Shown: piece after piece, positions 8,336-16,707 of the stretch
How the letters are laid out: every line of letters begins with the position of its first letter
Position numbering within the stretch: the first letter of the stretch is position 1
Assembly (NCBI GenBank): GCA_036676355.1
Contig: JAKFDA010000043.1
Location: forward strand, 28,996 to 92,995
Source of the DNA: ZC4RG42 sp036676355
Lineage (GTDB): Bacteria > Pseudomonadota > Gammaproteobacteria > Burkholderiales > SG8-39
Length of the DNA: 64,000 nt
Reading direction: 5' to 3'
The notes under the pieces: generated by a model
Database searches by the model: none
The model's input: the letters and a program-made list of their open reading frames with translations, nothing else
What the model was told of the DNA's origin: nothing
Translations under genes and position numbers: made by a program

Positions 8336-9847
8336 TCAAGCTGCCGCGTTCTCGCTCGACTCGTCTTCATTGTCTTCCGTGTCATCGCGCTCATCGTCAC
8401 GCCGGTTTTCCACCGCGGCGAGATACTCGGTGGTCACATCGCCGGTTACGTAGTTGCCGTCGAAGCATGAAGTCTCGAAATCGTGCAGCGCGGGATTCAC
8501 CGCCCGCACTGCGTTCTTCAGCGCTTCGAGTTCCTGATAAATCACCACATCCGCTTCGATCTCCCGCGCGATTTCGTCTTCGGTACGCCCGGTGGCGATG
8601 AGTTCATGCCGCGTCGGCATGTCGATGCCGTACACGTTCGGGAAACGTACCGGCGGCGCCGCCGAGGCAAAATAGACTTTCGATGCGCCCGCTTCGCGTG
8701 CCATCTGCACGATTTCCCGGCTTGTCGTGCCGCGCACGATGGAGTCGTCCACGATCAGCACATTCTTGCCCTTGAACTCCATGCCGATGGCGTTCAATTT
8801 CTGCCGCACCGAACGCTTGCGTATGCCTTGTCCGGGCATGATGAAGGTGCGCCCGATATATCGATTCTTGACGAAGCCTTCGCGATAGGGAAGGCCCAGT
8901 CCCTGTGCCAGCTGCATGGCGATGGGCCGGCTGGTATCCGGCACCGGAATCACCACGTCGATCTTCAATTGTGCGTGCTTGGTGCGGATCTTCTCCGCGA
9001 GCTGCTCACCCATGCGCAAGCGCGCCTCGTAGACCGATACGCCATCAATCAACGAATCGGGTCGTGCCAGATAAACATGTTCGAATATGCAAGGCGTCAG
9101 GACAGCATCCTGCGCGCATTGACGGCTGAAGAATCCGCCCTGCTCATCGATGACAACCGCCTCTCCGGGCGCCACATCGCGCACGAATTGGAAGCCCATC
9201 GCGTCTTGCGCAACGCTTTCGGATGCAACCATCCATTCGGGGCCGTCCGGTGTGTCATTGCGGCCTATTACCAGCGGGCGAATGCCATGCGGATCGCGGA
9301 ACGCCAGCAGGCCCACGCCGGCAATCATGCAAACCACGGCGTATGCGCCTTTGCAACGACGATGCACGTTGGTCACCGCCTTGAATATCGTCTCCGGATC
9401 GAGCTCGAAACCCGTCGCCGCCAACTCCAGTTCATGCGCGAGAACGTTGAGCAGAACTTCCGAGTCGGAGTTGGTGTTGATATGGCGCCGATCGAGGCGA
9501 AACATTTCCTGCTTCAATTGATCGGCGTTGGTGAGATTGCCGTTGTGGCCGAGCACCAGGCCGAAGGGCGAATTGACGTAAAAGGGCTGTGCCTCATCCG
9601 CATTCTTGGCGGAGCCCGCGGTCGGGTAGCGGCAATGGCCGATGCCGATGTTGCCCGGCAGCGAGCGCATGTTGCGCGTGCGGAACACGTCGCGCACCAG
9701 CCCCGGCGCTTTGTGCATGTGGAACATCTTGCCCTGCGACGTGACGATGCCGGCCGCATCCTGGCCACGATGCTGCAAGACCAGCAACCCGTCATAGAGC
9801 AACTGGTTGACCGGTCCCTTCGCCACGACACCTACTATTCCGCACAT
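8336..9847 (-). CDS. purF: Amidophosphoribosyltransferase
   Basis: The 503-residue enzyme performs the first committed purine step, converting PRPP and glutamine to phosphoribosylamine. The N-terminal Ntn glutaminase domain starts with Met-Cys, leaving Cys2 as nucleophile, without a propeptide. The C-terminal phosphoribosyltransferase domain has the PRPP loop VLIVDDSIVRGTTS. The tail is acidic and low-complexity (DDERDDTEDNEDE). It is downstream of cvpA, the classic cvpA-purF arrangement. Confidence 0.98.
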   Translation of the reverse strand: MCGIVGVVAKGPVNQLLYDGLLVLQHRGQDAAGIVTSQGKMFHMHKAPGLVRDVFRTRNMRSLPGNIGIGHCRYPTAGSAKNADEAQPFYVNSPFGLVLGHNGNLTNADQLKQEMFRLDRRHINTNSDSEVLLNVLAHELELAATGFELDPETIFKAVTNVHRRCKGAYAVVCMIAGVGLLAFRDPHGIRPLVIGRNDTPDGPEWMVASESVAQDAMGFQFVRDVAPGEAVVIDEQGGFFSRQCAQDAVLTPCIFEHVYLARPDSLIDGVSVYEARLRMGEQLAEKIRTKHAQLKIDVVIPVPDTSRPIAMQLAQGLGLPYREGFVKNRYIGRTFIMPGQGIRKRSVRQKLNAIGMEFKGKNVLIVDDSIVRGTTSREIVQMAREAGASKVYFASAAPPVRFPNVYGIDMPTRHELIATGRTEDEIAREIEADVVIYQELEALKNAVRAVNPALHDFETSCFDGNYVTGDVTTEYLAAVENRRDDERDDTEDNEDESSENAAA

Positions 9848-9863
9848 GGATTTACCTCTTCAG

Positions 9864-10355
9864 TCAGTCATAGCGAACGCGCGCCGCAATCGTTTCCGGC
9901 AGATACGCTCTGGCAAAAATCGCGATCGTTTCCAGCGGGCCGCGCAACTGCGCCTCGCGCCAGGCGGGCTCCCGCGGGAAACCCGTCACGCCGACCAGCA
10001 GCACGGCAATCAACACGATTAGCGCACCGCGTACAAATCCGAACAAACCACCCAACGTGCGATCCAGCGCGCCCAGACCCACCGCCCGCATCAACTTGGC
10101 CAGCAGCACGCCGGCCAGGCCGGCAACGATCAACACCAGCACGAATATCATCGCCGCTGCGAGCAACTGCCGCGTGAGCGGCGTGGCGAAATCCTGCGGC
10201 AGCACGGCTGCGACCTGCGACGCGAACAGCACTGCGATAATTCCGGCGGCGACCCAGCCGATCAGCGCCAGCACTTCACGTACGAATCCTCGCCACAACC
10301 CCAGTGCCGCCGACACGCCGAGTACGGCAAGCACGGCGTAATCGACCCAGGTCAT
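9864..10355 (-). CDS. cvpA: CvpA family inner-membrane protein
   Basis: The 163-residue protein has about four hydrophobic membrane segments and the family features WVDYAVLAVLGVSA at the N-terminus and a central GALDRTLGGLFGFVRG segment. CvpA was named for colicin V production and has been linked to envelope stress tolerance; its biochemical role is unsettled. It lies 16 bases upstream of purF and its start overlaps the preceding SPOR gene by four bases. Confidence 0.93.
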   Translation of the reverse strand: MTWVDYAVLAVLGVSAALGLWRGFVREVLALIGWVAAGIIAVLFASQVAAVLPQDFATPLTRQLLAAAMIFVLVLIVAGLAGVLLAKLMRAVGLGALDRTLGGLFGFVRGALIVLIAVLLVGVTGFPREPAWREAQLRGPLETIAIFARAYLPETIAARVRYD

Positions 10356-10972
10356 CGAGTGGTGACGTTACCGGGCTTCAAACCCATGCTGCGCAAACGC
10401 TGCCGCGCCTGTTCCGCCGCCTCTTTTGTCTCGAAAGGACCTGCGCGCACGCGCGTATGCTGATCGGCACCGACTTTGACCGGCTCGGTGTAGGTCTCAA
10501 TGCCCGCCAGACTGATCTTGGCTTCGAGTTCCTTGACGCTGCCTTTGGCGGACAGTGTGGCGACGGGAACGATATACGTCCCGTCACGCTTGACGACCGC
10601 GGGCTTGGCGGGCGACTCATTCTTTACCGCTTCCTTGGCCGGCGCTTTTTCTGCCGGTTTCGCCGTCGGGACGGGGGGCGCCGCTTTAGCCCCGTCAACG
10701 GGCGCGGCATCCGAATCAACGGCGGGCGGCTCGCTCGTGTCGGCATCGCCGGCTGGTGACACTATCGGTTGAGCACCAGACGGTGCAGGCAACGGCAACG
10801 AGCGATCGTCGGGTTTGGGGATGTCGACTTTGAGCGAGGTCTCGACCGGCTTGGGTTCGAGATCCATGATCCACGGCGGAACGATCACCAGAAACAGCAC
10901 CAGCGCAATGGCACCCGTCAGGCGTCGCCGCGCACGCCGCTTCAAATCGAGTGCTTCGTCTGGATTGGCCAT
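10352..10972 (-). CDS. SPOR-domain cell-division protein (DedD-like)
   Basis: The 206-residue protein has a short cytoplasmic N-terminus, one transmembrane helix (about 19-35, LTGAIALVLFLVIVPPWIM), a long Pro/Ala/Lys-rich periplasmic linker, and a C-terminal SPOR domain (about 130-206). SPOR domains bind denuded septal peptidoglycan. The architecture and position before cvpA-purF match DedD. Its TGA overlaps the cvpA ATG, implying translational coupling. Confidence 0.88.
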   Translation of the reverse strand: MANPDEALDLKRRARRRLTGAIALVLFLVIVPPWIMDLEPKPVETSLKVDIPKPDDRSLPLPAPSGAQPIVSPAGDADTSEPPAVDSDAAPVDGAKAAPPVPTAKPAEKAPAKEAVKNESPAKPAVVKRDGTYIVPVATLSAKGSVKELEAKISLAGIETYTEPVKVGADQHTRVRAGPFETKEAAEQARQRLRSMGLKPGNVTTR

Positions 10973-11019
10973 GTACTCATGATCTCCGGGTTAAAGCCTT
11001 GCGCGGTGCGCGAGGTGAC

Positions 11020-12309
11020 TCAACGTGGCGCTTTCGCCGACCGCTGTGCATCGAGCGCCGGGATCACATCGGCCACGGTGTAGAACGATCCGAAGACCAA
11101 AATTCTATCACTCTCACCTGCCGCTTCCGTCGCTTGCGAATAGGCTTCGTGCGGCGTGGTGAAGCACTCGATAGTGCCGCCGGCGTCGACACTACGAATG
11201 ACTTGAGCGATCTCTTCCGCTGTCGCGCCGCGCGGATTATCGAGCGTGGCAACGAACCACCGATCGATGCGACCCTTCAAATGCTGGAACACACCGGCGA
11301 CATCCTTGTCCTTGAGCATGCCGACCACGGCGTACGTATGCGCGTAAAAACCCATCGACGACAGGTTTTCCTTCAGCACGGCGGCCGCGTGGGGATTGTG
11401 CGCCACATCCAGGATGACCGTCGGGCGGCCGGGAAGAATCTGAAAGCGGCCGGGCAATTCGGCCGACAGCAGCCCGCTGCGTATATGCTGCACCCCAACG
11501 GGCAGGCGATCGTGCATCGCCTCCAGCGCGGCCAGACACGCCGACGCATTCAACAATTGATTCGCGCCGCGCAGGCCGGGATAAGGCAAACCGCTGCGTC
11601 GTCCGTCCGGACCCCAGTAGAGCCATTGCTGGCGATCGCCTTCGTAACCGAAATCGCGCCCGATGAGCCGCAGCGACGCGCCGATTCCTTCGGCATATTC
11701 AACGAGACTGGCAGGTGGCACAGGATCACTGCAGATCGCCGGGCGACCGGCGCGGAAAATATGCGCCTTCTCCCAGCCGATCTTGTCGCGCGTATCGCCC
11801 AGATAGTCGGTGTGATCGATATCGACGCTGGTCACGATCGAACAGTCTGGATCGAAAATGTTGACCGCGTCGAGCCGACCGCCCAGGCCGACTTCGAGCA
11901 CCAGTGCGTCGAGCTTGGCGCGCGAGAAAGTCACCCACGCGGCGAGCGTGGTGAATTCGAAATAGGTCAGCTTTACATTGCCGCGCGCTGCATCCACCGC
12001 CTCGAAACCCGCGATCAGTTCGGCGTCATCCGCGTCCCGGCCGGCGATACGCACCCGCTCGTTGTAGCGAATCAAATGCGGCGAGAGGTACTTGCCTACA
12101 CGATGGCCGGCCGCGCGCAAAATCGACTCCAGCATGGTGCAGGTCGAGCCCTTGCCGTTGGTGCCGCCGACGATGAAGATTGGGCAGAATTTCGGCACAT
12201 CGAGCGCGTCGTACACGCGCTGCACACGCTCAAGACCCAGTTTGATGGTACTCGGATGCAGCTGCTCGATATAGTCGAGCCAGCCCGCCAGATCAGTGGG
12301 ATGTTGCAT
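11020..12309 (-). CDS. folC: Bifunctional dihydrofolate synthase/folylpolyglutamate synthase
   Basis: The 429-residue Mur-ligase-family enzyme adds glutamate to dihydropteroate and then to folates, using ATP. The P-loop GGTNGKGST is at about 48-56 and the second family motif YLSPHLIRYNERVRI follows. Family length is normal. It lies 12 bases after accD, matching the conserved trpA-accD-folC-dedD-cvpA-purF order. Confidence 0.96.
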   Translation of the reverse strand: MQHPTDLAGWLDYIEQLHPSTIKLGLERVQRVYDALDVPKFCPIFIVGGTNGKGSTCTMLESILRAAGHRVGKYLSPHLIRYNERVRIAGRDADDAELIAGFEAVDAARGNVKLTYFEFTTLAAWVTFSRAKLDALVLEVGLGGRLDAVNIFDPDCSIVTSVDIDHTDYLGDTRDKIGWEKAHIFRAGRPAICSDPVPPASLVEYAEGIGASLRLIGRDFGYEGDRQQWLYWGPDGRRSGLPYPGLRGANQLLNASACLAALEAMHDRLPVGVQHIRSGLLSAELPGRFQILPGRPTVILDVAHNPHAAAVLKENLSSMGFYAHTYAVVGMLKDKDVAGVFQHLKGRIDRWFVATLDNPRGATAEEIAQVIRSVDAGGTIECFTTPHEAYSQATEAAGESDRILVFGSFYTVADVIPALDAQRSAKAPR

Positions 12310-12321
12310 AACCTGCGATGT

Positions 12322-13194
12322 TCAGACTGCCGGTGCGGGGATACGCATCAGCAATGTAATAAGGGAAGCGAGGCGATCGCGCATGTCACGTCGATCGATG
12401 ATGAGGTCGATGGCGCCCTTCTCCAGCAGGAACTCGGAATGTTGAAAGCCTTCGGGTAGTTTTTCGCGCACGGTTTGTTCAATGACGCGCGGCCCGGCGA
12501 AACCGACCAGCGCTTTCGGCTCCGCAATCACGACGTCACCGAGAAAAGCGAAGCTGGCCGATACGCCGCCCATGGTGGGATCGGTCAACACGGAAATGAA
12601 CGGCAATCTGCGCGCGGAAAGCCGTGTCAGGGCGGCCGTTGTCTTGGCCATCTGCATCAGCGAAAACAAGCCCTCCTGCATGCGCGCGCCGCCCGATGAC
12701 GTAAAGCAGACAAAGGGCAGATTCTGCTCCACGCACAGGGTCACGCCGCGCACGAAGCGCTCGCCGACCACGGAGCCCATGGAGCCGCCCATGAAATCGA
12801 ACTCGAAAGCGGCGGCCACCAGCGGCACGTTGGTAATGCTGCCTTGCATGACCACAAGCGCATCCGTTTCGCCGCTATTGTTCGCCGCGTCGCGCAAGCG
12901 ATCGGGATAACGCTTGGAGTCCTTGAACTTGAGCGAATCGATCGGCTCGATTTCGGCGCCGATCTCAAAACGACCCTCGGCGTCGAGCAACTGCTCCAGA
13001 CGTGCGCGCCCTGTCAGCCGTCCGTGATGTCCGCATTTGGGACAGACATTGGCGTTGTTCTGCAAGTCGGTGGTGTAGAGCACCGCATCGCATGACGGAC
13101 ATTTGCTCCACAAACCTTCCGGCACCGAGCGGCGCCCCGAGCCGTCGTTGCGCTGTATTTTCGGCGGCAATAACTTTTGTATCCAACTGCTCAT
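12322..13194 (-). CDS. accD: Acetyl-CoA carboxylase carboxyltransferase subunit beta
   Basis: The 290-residue subunit works with AccA to move CO2 from carboxybiotin to acetyl-CoA, giving malonyl-CoA for fatty-acid synthesis. The N-terminal zinc ribbon has Cys32, Cys35, Cys51 and Cys54, and the crotonase-like core follows with SSGGARMQEG. The ATG at 13194 overlaps the trpA TGA, so translation is coupled. A longer in-frame reading upstream belongs to shadow sequence over trpA. Confidence 0.97.
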   Translation of the reverse strand: MSSWIQKLLPPKIQRNDGSGRRSVPEGLWSKCPSCDAVLYTTDLQNNANVCPKCGHHGRLTGRARLEQLLDAEGRFEIGAEIEPIDSLKFKDSKRYPDRLRDAANNSGETDALVVMQGSITNVPLVAAAFEFDFMGGSMGSVVGERFVRGVTLCVEQNLPFVCFTSSGGARMQEGLFSLMQMAKTTAALTRLSARRLPFISVLTDPTMGGVSASFAFLGDVVIAEPKALVGFAGPRVIEQTVREKLPEGFQHSEFLLEKGAIDLIIDRRDMRDRLASLITLLMRIPAPAV

Positions 13195-13991
13195 GGTCGA
13201 TCCAGGGCCTCTCTGATTTCCGCGACAAAGCGTCGCGCGCTGTCCACAGCAGCACCGACACCCGCCTCCTCCATCGTTTGAATCAAGCGACTGCCGATCA
13301 CGACGGCATCGGCCGCCTGACCTACCGCGCGCGCAGTCTCGCCATCGCGAATACCGAAGCCCACGCCCAGCGGCAATTTCGTTTTGCTGCGAATGGCGCG
13401 GAGTTTCTGCGCGACATCCTCCACGTCGAGCGTGCTCGCACCTGTCACGCCTTTGAGGGAGACGTAATAGATGTAACCGCTTGCCAGACGCGCAACCTGC
13501 TCGATACGCGTTTCGGTCGAAGTGGGTGCGAGCAGGAAAATCAGATCGATGCCCGCATCTTTCGCAAGCGCCGCGAACGGTCCGCATTCTTCCGGCGGGT
13601 AATCCACGATCAACACGCCGTCCACGCCGGCCGCCGCGGCGCGCACGACGAACTGTTCCGCACCCATCGCTTCCACCGGGTTGGCGTAACCCATCAGCAC
13701 GACACCGGTAGTGTCGTTCGTCGCACGGAATTCGCGCACATAGTCGAGCACCGTATGGAGGCCAACGCCGCGCGCGAGCGCGCGTTCGCTGGCGCGCTGG
13801 ATCACCGGCCCGTCGGCCATCGGATCGGAAAAGGGAACGCCCAGCTCGATCACATCGGCACCGGCTTCGGCGAGTGCATGCATGAGTTCGACGGTGCCGG
13901 GCGCGGCAGGATCGCCGGCCGTGATAAAGGGGATCAACGCTTTGCGACCCTCATGCGCCAGTCGCTCGAATACGGTTTTTAGTTTCGACAT
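13191..13991 (-). CDS. trpA: Tryptophan synthase alpha subunit
   Basis: The 266-residue TIM-barrel enzyme cleaves indole-3-glycerol phosphate to indole and glyceraldehyde-3-phosphate, channelling indole to TrpB. Catalytic Glu49 and Asp60 are present (ELGVPFSDPMADGP). The start at 13991 fits the family N-terminus MSKLKTVFERL. No clear ribosome-binding site precedes this ATG: the sequence just upstream is the U tract of a strong hairpin separating it from trpB. The stop overlaps the accD start. Confidence 0.96.
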   Translation of the reverse strand: MSKLKTVFERLAHEGRKALIPFITAGDPAAPGTVELMHALAEAGADVIELGVPFSDPMADGPVIQRASERALARGVGLHTVLDYVREFRATNDTTGVVLMGYANPVEAMGAEQFVVRAAAAGVDGVLIVDYPPEECGPFAALAKDAGIDLIFLLAPTSTETRIEQVARLASGYIYYVSLKGVTGASTLDVEDVAQKLRAIRSKTKLPLGVGFGIRDGETARAVGQAADAVVIGSRLIQTMEEAGVGAAVDSARRFVAEIREALDRP

Positions 13992-13994
13992 TCG

Positions 13995-14023
13995 TAAAAA
14001 AGGGCGCTGTGCCACAGCGCCCT
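13995..14023 (-). terminator. Intrinsic terminator or attenuator between trpB and trpA
   Basis: A perfect 11-bp inverted repeat (14001-14011 with 14013-14023; in practice 10 bp with a three-base loop) is followed on the minus strand by six Ts. The T run ends four bases before the trpA ATG. It has all features of a Rho-independent terminator yet lies inside the trpF-trpB-trpA-accD-folC run. It may partly attenuate trpA and the genes beyond it, or there may be a separate promoter. Confidence 0.85.
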
Positions 14024-14032
14024 CGAAAGGAG

Positions 14033-15232
14033 TTAGAAGCGGATACCCGATTTCTCGGCGACGGTATGCATGTCCTTGTCGCCGCGGCCGGATAGATTGA
14101 CCAGCAATACCTTGTCGCGCGCAAGCGTCGGTGCGAGCTTCGCCGCATAAGCCAATGCATGACTCGATTCCAGCGCGGGGATGATGCCTTCCCTGTGACA
14201 GCAATCATGGAAAGCCTGCAGCGCCTCATCGTCGGTAATGGTGACGTACTCGGCGCGCGCGGTGTCCTTCAGCCAGGCGTGCTCCGGACCGACGCCCGGA
14301 TAATCGAGTCCGGCGGACACCGAATGCGTTTCGACGATCTGGCCGTTCTCGTCCTGCAGCAGATAGGTGCGATTGCCGTGCAGCACACCCGGTTTGCCAG
14401 CGGTCAACGATGCGGCATGTTTGCCACTGGCGAGTCCGAGCCCGGCAGCCTCGACGCCGATCAGACGTACATTCTCATGCGCGATGTAGGGATAGAAAAT
14501 GCCCATCGCGTTGGAGCCGCCGCCGACACAGGCGATCACCGCGTCGGGTTGACGGCCAACCATCTCGGGCATCTGCTCGAGGCATTCCTCGCCGATCACC
14601 GACTGAAAATCGCGCACCATCATCGGGTAAGGATGCGGCCCCGCGACTGTGCCGATGATGTAGAAGGTGTTGTGTATGTTGGTCACCCAGTCGCGCATCG
14701 CTTCGTTGAGCGCATCCTTGAGCGTCTTGGAGCCGGATTCGACCGGCACGACGGTGGCGCCGAGCAACTTCATCCGATACACATTGGCGGCCTGACGCCT
14801 GATGTCTTCGGAGCCCATGTACACCACGCATTCCATGCCGTAACGCGCGGCCACGGTCGCCGTCGCCACGCCATGCTGCCCCGCGCCGGTTTCCGCAATG
14901 ACGCGCGGTTTGCCCATGCGACGGGCGAGCAGCGCCTGACCGATGGTGTTGTTGACCTTGTGCGCGCCGGTGTGATTCAGGTCTTCGCGCTTGAAATAGA
15001 TCTGCGCGCCGCCGAGCAATTCCGACCAGCGCTTGGCGTGATAGATGGGACTCGGTCGCCCGACGAAATGTTTGAGTTCGTATGCGAACTCCGCAATGAA
15101 CTCCGGATCTTCCCGATAGCGTTCATAGGCGGCGCACAGTTCGTCGAGGGCATGCACCAGCGTCTCGGCAACGAAGGTCCCGCCATAGGGGCCAAAGTGG
15201 CCTTGGGCATCCGGTAAGTCATACATCTGCAT
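14033..15232 (-). CDS. trpB: Tryptophan synthase beta chain
   Basis: The 399-residue PLP enzyme condenses indole with serine to tryptophan. The PLP lysine is Lys92 in HTGAHKVNN, and the phosphate-binding GGGSNAMG motif is present. It follows the N-terminal pattern of standard TrpB1. Its start overlaps the end of trpF by 14 bases, and a terminator-like hairpin separates it from trpA. Confidence 0.98.
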   Translation of the reverse strand: MQMYDLPDAQGHFGPYGGTFVAETLVHALDELCAAYERYREDPEFIAEFAYELKHFVGRPSPIYHAKRWSELLGGAQIYFKREDLNHTGAHKVNNTIGQALLARRMGKPRVIAETGAGQHGVATATVAARYGMECVVYMGSEDIRRQAANVYRMKLLGATVVPVESGSKTLKDALNEAMRDWVTNIHNTFYIIGTVAGPHPYPMMVRDFQSVIGEECLEQMPEMVGRQPDAVIACVGGGSNAMGIFYPYIAHENVRLIGVEAAGLGLASGKHAASLTAGKPGVLHGNRTYLLQDENGQIVETHSVSAGLDYPGVGPEHAWLKDTARAEYVTITDDEALQAFHDCCHREGIIPALESSHALAYAAKLAPTLARDKVLLVNLSGRGDKDMHTVAEKSGIRF

Positions 15233-15866
15233 GGTTCATCCCTGCACGCGCTGCCGCAACGAATGCGGCAATCAATCGCTCATCCTTGCGACCCTTCGAC
15301 ACCTCGACGCCGCTCGACACATCCACGGCCCAGGGCCGCACGCGACGAATCGCCGCGGCAACATTGTCGGGTGTCAGCCCGCCGGACAAGACCATTGGTC
15401 GGGCAAGCGTTGCGGGAATCAGATCCCAGTTGAAGGCTTCCCCGGTGCCGCCATAGGTATCTTCGCTGTAGGCGTCCAGCAGCCACCCGGCGGCCGCGCC
15501 GTACGAAGCAAAGTATTCTAGCAAATCCAGGCCCGGCCTTACGCGCGCGGCCTTGAGATAAGGCACACCGAAGCTGGCGCAAAACGCGGCGTCCTCCTCG
15601 CCGTGGAATTGCAGCAGCGAAACGGGGCAATGCGCGAGTACGCGCTCCACATCCTCGCGCGCGGGATTGACGAACAATGCCACGGACGCGACGAAGGGCG
15701 GCAACCCGGCAATGATCTCGCGCGCTTGCACCAGACTGACGTTACGCGGGCTGGGCGCGTAGAACACCAAGCCGATTGCGTCCGCACCCAGGCGCGCAGC
15801 GGCCAGCGCGTGGGCGACTTCGGTAATACCGCAAATCTTGATACGGGTATGCATCGCTGGGCTCAT
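15219..15866 (-). CDS. trpF: Phosphoribosylanthranilate isomerase
   Basis: The 215-residue TIM-barrel enzyme carries out the Amadori rearrangement of phosphoribosylanthranilate in tryptophan synthesis. The RIKICGIT motif near the N-terminus contains the catalytic cysteine, and the later VLSGGLTPDNV and VDVSSGVE phosphate-binding motifs are present. The ATG at 15866 overlaps the truA stop in an ATGA. Longer upstream reading is shadow of truA. Confidence 0.95.
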   Translation of the reverse strand: MSPAMHTRIKICGITEVAHALAAARLGADAIGLVFYAPSPRNVSLVQAREIIAGLPPFVASVALFVNPAREDVERVLAHCPVSLLQFHGEEDAAFCASFGVPYLKAARVRPGLDLLEYFASYGAAAGWLLDAYSEDTYGGTGEAFNWDLIPATLARPMVLSGGLTPDNVAAAIRRVRPWAVDVSSGVEVSKGRKDERLIAAFVAAARAGMNHADV

Positions 15867-16645
15867 GGTAGAGGCGGGATCATAGGCGCGAACGCCGGCA
15901 GGCGCCACGTATCCGGGTAGCGCACGCCGGCCAGATACAGCCCGGCGGGCGAGAACGTCGGCGCCGCGGCGCTTCGGTCGCGTCCCTGCAACAATGCCTC
16001 GATCCATTCGGGCGCCTGCGCCCCCTTGCCGACATAGACGAGTGATCCGACGATATTACGAATCATGTGATGCAGAAAAGCGTTCGCGGTGAAGCGAAAG
16101 ACGAAGTATGGCCCCTGTACCCGTACTTCGACCTGCTCCATGATGCGCACCGGATGCGCCGCCTGACACTCGGCGGACCGAAACGCGCTGAAGTCGTGCT
16201 GGCCCAGCAATAGTGAGGCGGCGCGCTGCATCGCTTCCACATCGAGCGGTGCATGGAACCAGCCGACCTGATGTGCGAACAAGGCCGGCCGCACCGGATG
16301 GTTATAGAGCACGTATATGTAACTGCGCGCAATCGCCGAGAAGCGGGCGTGGAATCGCTCGTCGACTCCGGCGGCCCATTGCACCGCTATGCTATCGGGG
16401 AGGTGGGCGTTTGTTCCGCGTACCCATGCCGAAATCGGGCGCGCCGCGTGTGTATCGAAATGGCACACCTGTGCGCAGGCATGAACGCCAGTGTCGGTGC
16501 GGCCGGCGGCCGCCACGCGCACGGGCGCGGCGGCAATCGCGCTCAGCGCGCATTCCAGTCGGTCCTGTACCGTCTTCCCCGAGGGCTGCGACTGCCAGCC
16601 CTCGAAAGCGGAGCCGTCATAAGCGAGGCCGAGTGCGATTCTCAA
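15863..16645 (-). CDS. truA: tRNA pseudouridine(38-40) synthase
   Basis: The 260-residue enzyme converts uridines 38-40 of tRNA anticodon arms to pseudouridine. The catalytic Asp51 lies in AAGRTDTGVHA, and the C-terminal FLHHMIRNIVG motif is conserved. fimV-truA-trpF order is common in betaproteobacteria and gammaproteobacteria. A terminator separates it from fimV. Confidence 0.97.
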   Translation of the reverse strand: MRIALGLAYDGSAFEGWQSQPSGKTVQDRLECALSAIAAAPVRVAAAGRTDTGVHACAQVCHFDTHAARPISAWVRGTNAHLPDSIAVQWAAGVDERFHARFSAIARSYIYVLYNHPVRPALFAHQVGWFHAPLDVEAMQRAASLLLGQHDFSAFRSAECQAAHPVRIMEQVEVRVQGPYFVFRFTANAFLHHMIRNIVGSLVYVGKGAQAPEWIEALLQGRDRSAAAPTFSPAGLYLAGVRYPDTWRLPAFAPMIPPLP

Positions 16646-16655
16646 TGTGGCGCTT

Positions 16656-16686
16656 CAAAAAGCGGAAGGCCGCAAATGCGGCCTTC
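16656..16686 (-). terminator. Intrinsic terminator after fimV
   Basis: A 10-bp perfect stem (16665-16674 with 16677-16686) is followed on the minus strand by CGC and five Ts. It lies just after the fimV stop and before truA. Confidence 0.75.
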
Positions 16687-16707
16687 GCGATAGGGAAGAA
16701 AAAAATT

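Noticed and set aside
8483..10177. 564-codon plus-strand frame opposite purF and cvpA
   Set aside because: Both minus-strand genes are intact and recognised; the frame has no start signal or recognisable domain.
10951..12459. 502-codon plus-strand frame opposite folC
   Set aside because: Shadow of folC, which has a full P-loop and normal length.
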